DNA of 5,143 nt from Nitrospira sp. (lineage in GTDB: Bacteria > Nitrospirota > Thermodesulfovibrionia > Thermodesulfovibrionales > SM23-35). The DNA lies in the NCBI GenBank assembly GCA_016873595.1, contig VGWZ01000146.1, positions 1 through 5,143 on the forward strand, read 5' to 3'. The notes beneath the pieces were generated by a model. The model saw only the letters and a program-made list of their open reading frames with translations. It had not been told where the DNA came from and made no database searches. This document shows, piece by piece, positions 1 through 5,087 of this stretch (its first letter is position 1; each line of letters starts with the position of its first letter). A program made the translations under genes and the position numbers.

Positions 1-45
1 TTCAGAATCTCTCGAAAGGAGACCCTGAAACGAGTTCAGGGTGAC
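1..45 (-). repeat. GTCA-type small hairpin repeat, with remnant of an inverted partner
   Basis: The core is a perfect 8-bp stem, ACCCTGAA (22-29) with TTCAGGGT (35-42), around the 5-nt loop ACGAG. Read on the minus strand it is GTC, then the stem, then loop CTCGT, then the stem, then CTC. This is the same layout as the hairpins at 4857-4880, 4928-4950 and 5088-5115. Bases 1-11 (TTCAGAATCTC) match the reverse complement of 19-29 at 9 of 11 positions. They look like the tail of a second copy in the opposite orientation, cut by the window edge, so this is probably an inverted pair like a REP/BIME unit. The structure is seen directly; membership in a genome-wide family is inferred. Confidence 0.72.
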
Positions 46-51
46 ATTTTT
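22..51 (+). terminator. Possible intrinsic terminator of the upstream plus-strand gene
   Basis: The 8-bp stem at 22-42 is followed on the plus strand by GACA and then five T (47-51). The T-run starts 4 nt after the stem, which is further than ideal, so termination may be weak. It would end transcription entering from the left, possibly an ispE-like gene by analogy with related clusters; that gene is not in view. The hairpin is primarily a dispersed repeat. Confidence 0.3.
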
Positions 52-70
52 CAATGCTTTTCATTATACC
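41..70 (+). promoter_or_regulatory. Weak sigma-70-like promoter candidate upstream of tRNA-Gln/prs
   Basis: GTGACA (41-46) matches the -35 consensus at 5 of 6 positions. TATACC (65-70) matches the -10 consensus at 4 of 6, with an 18-bp spacer. If real, the -35 box is formed by the end of the hairpin repeat, and the transcript would start near 77 and run through the heptad palindrome into tRNA-Gln and prs. Such matches occur by chance in AT-rich DNA, so this is only a candidate. Confidence 0.22.
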
Positions 71-88
71 CTTACGTAATCTGGGTTT

Positions 89-182
89 AAGTTAGAAGTT
101 ATAAGTTAAAAGTTAAACACAATAAAAATTGTTAGGAGGATTTTTTAAACTCGTAACTATTAACTTTCAACTTTACACTTGT
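89..182. repeat. Heptad-periodic imperfect palindrome, copy A
   Basis: The left arm (89-116) is four successive 7-mers of form AAGTTAn: AAGTTAG, AAGTTAT, AAGTTAA, AAGTTAA. The right arm (148-175) is four 7-mers of form AACTnnn: AACTCGT, AACTATT, AACTTTC, AACTTTA, with a further degenerate unit to 182. The reverse complement of the left arm matches 146-173 at 21 of 28 positions, with mismatches mostly at the variable positions of each heptad. The arms are separated by about 31 bp that include an AGGAGGA string (134-140) with no ORF behind it. A similar element lies at 1915-1993. The element ends about 6 bp before the tRNA. Confidence 0.7.
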
Positions 183-187
183 ATTAT

Positions 188-262
188 TGGGGCGTCGACA
201 AACGGCAAGTCAGGAGACTTTGGATCTCCCATCTGGAGGTTCGAATCCTCCCGCCCCAGCCA
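188..262 (+). tRNA. tRNA-Gln (anticodon UUG), CCA encoded
   Basis: A full cloverleaf can be drawn. The acceptor stem is TGGGGCG (188-194) paired perfectly with CGCCCCA (252-258), with discriminator G259 and encoded CCA at 260-262. The D stem is GAC (197-199) with GTC (209-211). The anticodon stem is GGAGA (213-217) with TCTCC (225-229), and the 7-nt loop CTTTGGA carries anticodon TTG at 220-222, which reads CAA (and CAG by wobble) as Gln. The variable region is 5 nt. The T stem is GGAGG (235-239) with CCTCC (247-251) and the loop is TTCGAAT. The weak T-A first acceptor pair is typical of bacterial tRNA-Gln. The tRNA ends 31 bp before prs on the same strand with no terminator between, so the two are probably cotranscribed and separated by RNase processing. 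Confidence 0.97.
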
Positions 263-293
263 TGATTAGATAACTGAGAAGAGAGGAGGTAGA

Positions 294-1238
294 ATGCCAG
301 AGGGGATGAAGCTTTTTACTGGTAATGCACATAAGGAGCTTGCAAAAGAGGTTGCAAACTATCTTGGCATTGCCATCGCAGATGCTACTGTAACGACCTT
401 CAGTGATGGTGAAATTAGGGTACATATAAATGAGAATGCGAGAGGAACCGACGTTTTTATTTTACAGCCAACCTGCACGCCAGTAAATAACAATATTATG
501 GAACTTCTTCTTATGGTGGATGCGCTGAAGAGGGCATCTGCGGGAAGAATAACGGCTGTTATCCCTTATTATGGATATGCAAGGCAGGACAGAAAAGTTC
601 AACCGAGAGTACCGATATCTGCAAAACTTGTTGCTGACATCATAGCCGCAGCAGGTACGAATAGACTCCTTACGGTGGATCTTCACGTAGGCCAGATCCA
701 GGGATTTTTTAATATCCCTGTTGACAATTTATACGCAGCACCCGTACTTCTTGAATATATACGGAAAAATTATGATCTTAAAAACCTTGTCATTGTTTCG
801 CCTGATGCAGGGGGTGTTGAGAGGGCAAGGGCATTTGCAAAGAGACTTCAATGCTCTATCGCAATTATTGATAAGAGACGCGAAGTAATGAACGTATCAC
901 AGGTGATGAATGTGATAGGAGAAGTGGAAGAGAAAGATACTATTATACTTGATGATATGATTGATACTGGTGGTACAACTGTTCAGGCTGCAGGTGCCCT
1001 GAAGGACAAAGGTGCAAAACAGGTTTTTGCTGCATGTACACATGCTGTACTCTCAGGTTCTGCAGTTGAGGGGGTGAATAAATCGATTATAAAGGAATTG
1101 ATTGTCACAAATACGATACCTCTTGATAGCAAAAAAGAGCAGTGCAAGAAACTTACTGTATTGAGTATAGCGCCTCTTCTTGGAGAGGCAATAAAGAGGA
1201 TTCATGAGGAATCTTCAATAAGTTCGCTTTTTGTATAG
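294..1238 (+). CDS. prs: Ribose-phosphate pyrophosphokinase (PRPP synthetase)
   Basis: This cytosolic enzyme transfers diphosphate from ATP to ribose 5-phosphate to make PRPP, the precursor for purine, pyrimidine, NAD, His and Trp synthesis. At 314 aa it has the usual length for class I bacterial Prs. The N-terminal domain starts KLFTGN (6-11), followed by FSDGE (36-40) and INEN (45-48). The conserved block ITAVIPYYGYARQDRK lies at 86-101, VDLH with its catalytic-site histidine at 128-131, and QIQGFF at 134-139. The flexible-loop IDKRR is at 192-196 and the PRPP-binding loop DDMIDTGGT at 220-228. The C-terminus keeps the ESSIS...LF ending of the family. The ATG at 294 is preceded by a strong GAGAGGAGG with a 4-nt spacer, and MPEGMKLF aligns with the E. 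coli start MPDMKLF, so this start is secure. It lies 31 bp after tRNA-Gln and 26 bp before rplY, as a likely operon. Confidence 0.97.
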   Translation: MPEGMKLFTGNAHKELAKEVANYLGIAIADATVTTFSDGEIRVHINENARGTDVFILQPTCTPVNNNIMELLLMVDALKRASAGRITAVIPYYGYARQDRKVQPRVPISAKLVADIIAAAGTNRLLTVDLHVGQIQGFFNIPVDNLYAAPVLLEYIRKNYDLKNLVIVSPDAGGVERARAFAKRLQCSIAIIDKRREVMNVSQVMNVIGEVEEKDTIILDDMIDTGGTTVQAAGALKDKGAKQVFAACTHAVLSGSAVEGVNKSIIKELIVTNTIPLDSKKEQCKKLTVLSIAPLLGEAIKRIHEESSISSLFV

Positions 1239-1264
1239 TCTACAACTCATAGAGAGGAGGAAAG

Positions 1265-1912
1265 ATGGAGAGTATGACAATTAATGCAGAGAAGAGGGAA
1301 GAGATCGGAAAGGGAGCTGCACGGTCAATGAGGAGGAAGAATATGATCCCCGCAATCCTGTACAGGGGAGGAGAGTCTCTTCCTATAAAGATTTTAAAGA
1401 AGGAGCTCACACAGTTTATTAATACAACTGCTGGTGAGCAGGTTATGGTGAACCTTCAATTCACAGATAGCTCAAATAGGCTTGCCATTATGAAGGAATA
1501 TCAGTTAGATCCCACTATAGGTGATTTGCTCCATGCAGATTTCTTTGAGGTCTTGCTTACAGAGGAGGTAAAAGTTACAGTACATGTCACTCCTGTTGGA
1601 GAGTCAATAGGCGTGAAGAGAGATGGTGGGATACTCCAGCACTTGCTCAGAGAGATAGAAGTTGAATGTCTTCCTGATAAGATACCGGGCCACATCAAGA
1701 TTGATATATCAGGTCTTGAGATTGGACAATCCTTCCATGTGAAAGACCTGAAACTCGGAGAAGGCATAAAAGTTCTTAATGACCCGCAAGAAGTTATCGC
1801 GAATGTTATAGCTCCTGCTGTTGAGGAGGTAGCAGCACCTGTTGAGGTTGTTGCTCCGGAAGTTACAGAGCCAGAAGTTATAAAGAAAGGGAAGAAAGAG
1901 GAGGAAGCATAA
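1265..1912 (+). CDS. rplY: 50S ribosomal protein bL25, long CTC/TL5 form
   Basis: This protein binds 5S rRNA in the large ribosomal subunit. At 215 aa it is the two-domain general-stress/CTC form rather than the roughly 94-aa E. coli L25. The N-terminal 5S-binding domain (about 5-95) contains GKGAARSMRRKNMIPAILY (15-33) and the LDPTIGDLLHADFFEV region (81-96). The C-terminal beta domain (about 100-185) contains LQHLLREIEVECLPDKIP (124-141) and DISGLEIGQSFHVKDL (147-162). It ends in a Val/Pro/Glu-rich low-complexity tail (185-203) and a Lys/Glu cluster, as is common in this form. ATG 1265 is preceded by GAGAGGAGG with a 4-nt spacer, the same module as prs. The ATG at codon 4 would be 13 nt from that SD and is less likely. 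The location between prs and pth is the classic context. Confidence 0.95.
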   Translation: MESMTINAEKREEIGKGAARSMRRKNMIPAILYRGGESLPIKILKKELTQFINTTAGEQVMVNLQFTDSSNRLAIMKEYQLDPTIGDLLHADFFEVLLTEEVKVTVHVTPVGESIGVKRDGGILQHLLREIEVECLPDKIPGHIKIDISGLEIGQSFHVKDLKLGEGIKVLNDPQEVIANVIAPAVEEVAAPVEVVAPEVTEPEVIKKGKKEEEA

Positions 1913-1914
1913 TT

Positions 1915-1993
1915 ATGTTATTAGTTTTTAGTTGATAGTTTTTAGAATTATAACTGATAACGAACAACTAACAACTGATAACTAATGACTATT
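1915..1993. repeat. Heptad-periodic imperfect palindrome, copy B, running into the pth start
   Basis: The left arm carries TAGTT at 1922, 1929 and 1936 and TAGAA at 1943, exactly 7 bp apart, with a degenerate unit at 1915. The right arm is 7-mers in the opposite sense: AACTGAT (1952), AACGAAC (1959), AACTAAC (1966), AACTGAT (1973), AACTAAT (1980), then degenerate GACTATT (1987). The arms are inverted copies of one degenerate motif, as in the element at 89-182. The element starts only 3 nt after the rplY stop codon, fills the entire rplY-pth gap, and its last unit overlaps the first possible pth start codon (1985). No Shine-Dalgarno sequence is left in this gap. Confidence 0.72.
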
Positions 1994-2560
1994 TTTATGT
2001 GGGTTATCGCAGGTCTTGGGAATCCCGGGAGCAGATATTCGAGGACCAGACACAATATCGGCTTTATGGTCACAGAGGAAATTGCACGCAGATATGGGAT
2101 AGACCTTAAGGAAAAAGAAGAGAAGTATAAAATAGGAAGGGGCTCAATTGATAGCGAACACATTCTGCTCATAGAGCCCCTTCTTTATATGAACAGAAGT
2201 GGCTTTGTTATCAGAGATATATTAGGTAAGTTTAGTATACAGCCTGAAAACCTTATCGTTATTCATGATGACCTCGACATGGAGATTGGTAAAATAAAAA
2301 TCAGAAGAAAAAGTTCATCAGGAGGTCACAAAGGCATTGAATCTATAATACAAAGCATTAGTTCGAAAGATTTTGTAAGATTGAAAATAGGGATAGGAAG
2401 AGACAGGAGACTTGCTGCAGAAGATTATGTGTTGAGAAAGTTCAGAAAGGATGAGATTTCTTTAATAAAAGCAGTAATTAAACGGGCGTCAGATGCAGTA
2501 ACCTCAATTATAGTGGATGGACCTGAAAAAGCAATGAATGTTTTTAATAAAAGTGAATAA
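1985..2560 (+). CDS. pth: Peptidyl-tRNA hydrolase (bacterial Pth1 type)
   Basis: Pth cleaves the ester bond of peptidyl-tRNAs dropped from stalled ribosomes and so recycles tRNA in the cytosol. The whole Pth1 fold is covered: GLGNPG (10-15) with Asn13, TRHNIGF (21-27) with the catalytic His23, YMNRSG (68-73) with Asn70, HDDLD (94-98) with Asp95 positioning the His, and SGGHKGIESI (112-121). By alignment with E. coli N10, H20, N68 and D93, these residues are all kept. The position of E. coli N114 is Lys116, a substitution I believe also occurs in other bacterial Pth proteins. Start choice is open: ATG 1985 gives 191 aa but lies within the heptad repeat, while ATG 1997 gives MWVIAGLGNPG (187 aa) and fits the family N-terminus better. 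Neither has a visible SD. It probably shares a transcript with rplY and moeA (5-bp gap). Confidence 0.95.
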   Translation: MTIFMWVIAGLGNPGSRYSRTRHNIGFMVTEEIARRYGIDLKEKEEKYKIGRGSIDSEHILLIEPLLYMNRSGFVIRDILGKFSIQPENLIVIHDDLDMEIGKIKIRRKSSSGGHKGIESIIQSISSKDFVRLKIGIGRDRRLAAEDYVLRKFRKDEISLIKAVIKRASDAVTSIIVDGPEKAMNVFNKSE

Positions 2561-2565
2561 ACAAA

Positions 2566-3819
2566 ATGCGGGATATGCTCGGCAGAGAAGAGGTTATCAC
2601 TGTAGAAAAAGCCCTCGAGTTCATTTTCAGTAACCTTTCTCCCAAACTTCCTCCTGAAAAGAGTCTAAAAATATCTGAGTCATACGGAAGGATTTTGTCA
2701 AGAGACATCTGTTCTCCGGAGGACCTCCCCAATTTTTCCCGTTCCACAGTTGATGGATTTGCAGTGGCTGCCTTTGATACTTTTGGTGCCACAGAAGGAA
2801 TGCCCGCATACCTGAATATTCAATACGAGATACTGATGGGTGAAGAGCCTGATTGTGAACTGAAGAAAGGCGAGGCTGCAAAGATTGCAACAGGTGGAAT
2901 GCTTCCAAAGGGTGCAGATGCAGTGGTGATGCTCGAACATACTCAGAAAATTGATGAAAAGATGATGGAAGTTGTGAAACCCGTTGCCCCTCGAGAAAAT
3001 GTGATACAGGCAGGAGAAGATGCAAAGAAAGGCGAGATTATTTTAAAGAAGGGGCATAAATTGAGGCCACAGGATATAGGGGTACTCGCAGGCCTTGGTA
3101 TTACTGATATCTGGGTTTATGAGAAACCAAAATGTTCGATACTTTCAACAGGTGACGAGATAGTTCCTCCTGACCAGCCCATAAAAACCGGACAGGTAAG
3201 AGATATCAATTCTTATAATCTTACAGGGTTAATCTTAAATGAAGGGGCTGTCCCTCTTTTAAAAGGCATATTCAAGGACGAGTACACTATCATAAGAAAT
3301 ATTGTACAGAAGTCTTTAGAAGACTCGGATATGGTTTTAATTACAGGTGGTAGTTCAGTTGGTGCAAAAGATGTTACTGCTCAGGTAATCAATGATCTGG
3401 GAAAACCAGGGGTCGTATTTCATGGGGTATCATTGAAGCCTGGCAAACCTTTGATAGGTGGTATTATAAATGGTGTTCCTATCTTTGGTCTTCCCGGACA
3501 TCCCGCAGCCGTTACAGTCTGTTTCGAGATATTTATTAAGTCTGTGCTCAAAAGACTGTCAGGATTAAGTAAAGATAGATTTAATAAGGAAAAACATACT
3601 ATCAAAGCAAGAATTGCAAAAAATATCTCGTCAAGTCCAGGGAGAGAGGAACATATTGGAGTTGCCCTTGAAGAAAGGAACGGAGAGGTATGGGCTATAC
3701 CCATACTCGGCAAATCAGGTCTTATCACGACACAGATTAAAGCAGATGGAATGGCGGTGATTCCGTTGAGGAAGCTTGGGGTACAAGAAGGCGAGATTGT
3801 TGAGGTGAGACTTTTTTAG
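2566..3819 (+). CDS. moeA: Molybdopterin molybdenumtransferase MoeA
   Basis: MoeA inserts molybdenum into adenylylated molybdopterin (made by a MogA/MoaB-type protein), releasing AMP and giving molybdenum cofactor. At 417 aa it has the normal single-MoeA length, with no fusion. Motifs in order are DLPNFSRSTVDGFAV (53-67) and GEAAKIATGGMLPKGADAVV (102-121). The MogA-like domain III (about 187-325) carries STGDE (194-198), ITGGSSVGAKD (259-269), KPGKP (291-295) and GLPGHPAA (308-315). The C-terminal beta domain IV covers about 340-417. Two in-frame starts are possible, ATG 2566 and ATG 2575 (MLGREEVITVEKAL). Neither has a clear SD, and the 5-bp gap after the pth stop suggests translational coupling. 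No other cofactor or molybdoenzyme gene is in view. Its stop lies 2 bp from the stop of the convergent dehydrogenase, leaving no room for a terminator between them. Confidence 0.95.
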   Translation: MRDMLGREEVITVEKALEFIFSNLSPKLPPEKSLKISESYGRILSRDICSPEDLPNFSRSTVDGFAVAAFDTFGATEGMPAYLNIQYEILMGEEPDCELKKGEAAKIATGGMLPKGADAVVMLEHTQKIDEKMMEVVKPVAPRENVIQAGEDAKKGEIILKKGHKLRPQDIGVLAGLGITDIWVYEKPKCSILSTGDEIVPPDQPIKTGQVRDINSYNLTGLILNEGAVPLLKGIFKDEYTIIRNIVQKSLEDSDMVLITGGSSVGAKDVTAQVINDLGKPGVVFHGVSLKPGKPLIGGIINGVPIFGLPGHPAAVTVCFEIFIKSVLKRLSGLSKDRFNKEKHTIKARIAKNISSSPGREEHIGVALEERNGEVWAIPILGKSGLITTQIKADGMAVIPLRKLGVQEGEIVEVRLF

Positions 3820-3821
3820 GT

Positions 3822-4844
3822 TTAAAAGTCGTTATCAGGAACCACGACAACCTTTAAGGAAGATTTTGACTCTGAGGCTAATTTAAATCCTTCACCACTA
3901 TGAGAAAGCGCAACTCTGTGAGTGATCATTTCCCTCACATTAATTCTGTTATTTTTAATCAGCACTATCGTCTTTTTAATATCATCAGGGGCTGCTCCAT
4001 AAGAGAACAGCAACGTTATCTCGTCTCTCCATAGCCTCAGGGAAGGGAGTATTAACTCATTTTGGGGCACTGCAAAAAAGAGAATCTTTCCTTTTCTCTC
4101 AACAGAAGATACGGCATTATCCACTGCCTGTTTTGCAGATGCGCATACAATAACTACGTCTGCCAATCTATTATCATTTATACTTTTCAGCTTATCCACA
4201 GAATATTCACGTGCATTCATTACATGATCAGCACCAAATTTTAGAGCCTTTTTGAGTTTATACTCATTGATGTCTGTTGCTATAACTTTGGCTCTTTTCA
4301 TTTTTGCCAGTTGAATATGCAAAATTCCTGAAACTCCAGAGCCGATGATCAAGACAGACTGACCTTTTTTCAATCTTAGCTGATTTTGTCCGGCAATCGC
4401 ACATCCAAGCGGTTCGATCATCGTTGCATCCGCGAATGTTATTTCTTCAGGAAGAAGAAATGTTCCGTATTGTACATTTTCTTCAGGAACCCTTATGAAT
4501 TCTGAGAATCCTCCAGGGTTATAATTGCCGGTGTGAAGCGATTCACAGGCAGTATACTTGCCTTGAGCACAGTGATAACATTTGTAGCAAGGGACATGGT
4601 GAGAGACAAATACCCTGTCACCCTTTTTAAACCTCCGCACCCCTTTCCCGGTTGCTATAATTTCACCTGCCATCTCATGACCGAGTACGCAGGGAGCCTT
4701 TTTTATCCTGTACCACTGCATTACATCGGTTCCGCAGATCCCTGACGCCTTCATTTTTACCAGAATCTCGCCATCAGCGATACGAGGCTTTGGACGTTCC
4801 TCGATTCTTATATCATCATTGCTGTAATAAACGGCTACTTTCAT
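3822..4844 (-). CDS. Zinc-dependent medium-chain alcohol/polyol dehydrogenase, substrate unknown
   Basis: This is a cytosolic NAD(P)-dependent oxidoreductase of the zinc MDR superfamily, nearest in style to threonine/sorbitol dehydrogenases. At 340 aa it has full family length. The catalytic-zinc candidates are Cys37 (GICGTD, 36-40), His56-Glu57 (GHEMAGE, 55-61) and Glu144 (MIEPLG). The structural-zinc lobe has four cysteines at 86, 89, 92 and 100. The Rossmann motif IGSGVSG (167-173) and Asp191 at the end of the second strand (ATDIN) favour NAD over NADP. No sequence feature fixes the substrate, so no symbol is given. The start ATG (4842-4844) agrees with the family N-terminus (MKVAVYY) and has only a weak purine-rich AGAAGAGAA upstream. 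A hairpin repeat lies 12 nt or so upstream of the ATG, and a sigma-54-like promoter candidate precedes that. It appears transcribed alone and convergent with moeA. Confidence 0.9.
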   Translation of the reverse strand: MKVAVYYSNDDIRIEERPKPRIADGEILVKMKASGICGTDVMQWYRIKKAPCVLGHEMAGEIIATGKGVRRFKKGDRVFVSHHVPCYKCYHCAQGKYTACESLHTGNYNPGGFSEFIRVPEENVQYGTFLLPEEITFADATMIEPLGCAIAGQNQLRLKKGQSVLIIGSGVSGILHIQLAKMKRAKVIATDINEYKLKKALKFGADHVMNAREYSVDKLKSINDNRLADVVIVCASAKQAVDNAVSSVERKGKILFFAVPQNELILPSLRLWRDEITLLFSYGAAPDDIKKTIVLIKNNRINVREMITHRVALSHSGEGFKLASESKSSLKVVVVPDNDF

Positions 4845-4856
4845 TTGTTCTCTTCT

Positions 4857-4880
4857 GTCATTCTGGCCTGTCCAGAATCC
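4857..4880 (+). repeat. GTCA-type small hairpin repeat in the dehydrogenase leader
   Basis: GTC is followed by a 7-bp perfect stem, ATTCTGG (4860-4866) with CCAGAAT (4872-4878), around the 5-nt loop CCTGT, then CC. It is oriented opposite to the copy at 4928-4950, forming an inverted pair about 50 bp apart. It lies within the 5' region of the minus-strand dehydrogenase, ending about 12 nt before its start codon, just upstream of the weak ribosome-binding region. An effect on translation is possible but unproven. No T-run follows on the minus strand, so it does not look like a terminator for that gene. Confidence 0.72.
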
Positions 4881-4892
4881 CTCTTAATTTCG

Positions 4893-4909
4893 CGTAAGAA
4901 AAGTGCCAG
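4893..4909 (-). promoter_or_regulatory. Sigma-54-like promoter candidate for the dehydrogenase
   Basis: Read on the minus strand, the site is CTGGCACTTTTCTTACG. The -24 element CTGGCAC is perfect, and TTACG is at the correct distance to be the -12 element, where the consensus is TTGCW. The usually conserved G of the -12 GC is an A, which weakens the call. The predicted start would be near 4882, between this site and the hairpin at 4857-4880. No enhancer-binding regulator gene is in view. Confidence 0.28.
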
Positions 4910-4921
4910 TTAATTGATATG

Positions 4922-4950
4922 AAAAAAGATTCCAGACAAGCTGGAATGAC
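4922..4950 (-). terminator. GTCA-type hairpin repeat with T6 tail: intrinsic terminator on the minus strand
   Basis: On the minus strand the order is GTC, stem ATTCCAG (4947-4941), loop CTTGT, stem CTGGAAT (4935-4929), one C, then six T (4927-4922). A perfect 7-bp stem followed almost directly by a T6 run is a standard rho-independent terminator layout. It would stop minus-strand transcription arriving from the right before the dehydrogenase promoter region. The hairpin itself is a member of the GTCA repeat family, so a repeat appears to serve as terminator here. Confidence 0.5.
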
Positions 4951-5087
4951 ATTATTAAAAAATTTCTTGTCATAAGACAATTCTCATAAGATCTTGTGAA
5001 AATATATTTAACCTAAATTGAGCGATTTATTTATTTAAAACCATATTAATCAAGGTATTCTAAAGAAAATGCAATCACCCAATAAGT
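4951..5087. other. AT-rich intergenic stretch without a recognisable gene
   Basis: I see no coding pattern, tRNA or promoter that I would defend. The one small structure is TTGTC (4967-4971) with GACAA (4976-4980) around ATAA. Part of it, TCATAAGA (4970-4977), is repeated directly at 4984-4991, 14 bp further on. These are short enough to be chance in such AT-rich DNA. Confidence 0.4.

Noticed and set aside
131..147. AGGAGGA in the copy A centre as an SD for a leader peptide
   Set aside because: No ATG, GTG or TTG with a sensible open frame follows at SD distance.
182..187. TATTAT directly before tRNA-Gln as a -10 box
   Set aside because: Transcription would start about 7 bp further on, inside the acceptor stem, so it cannot produce an intact tRNA precursor.
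210..425. 71-codon minus-strand frame over tRNA-Gln and the prs start
   Set aside because: Its C-terminal residues (GGFEPPDGRS) are the antisense translation of tRNA sequence, a common false gene call.
1265..1912. Low-complexity Val/Pro/Glu tail of bL25 as sign of a frameshift or fusion
   Set aside because: Acidic, repetitive C-terminal tails are usual in the long CTC form, and the frame is continuous.
2627..3025. 132-codon open frame on the minus strand inside moeA
   Set aside because: It lies antisense to a full-length, motif-complete moeA, has no recognisable domain and has a Leu/His/Ser-rich composition typical of shadow frames.
4967..4991. TTGTC/GACAA palindrome plus TCATAAGA direct repeat as an operator
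   Set aside because: The match is too short in very AT-rich DNA and nothing places it at a promoter.
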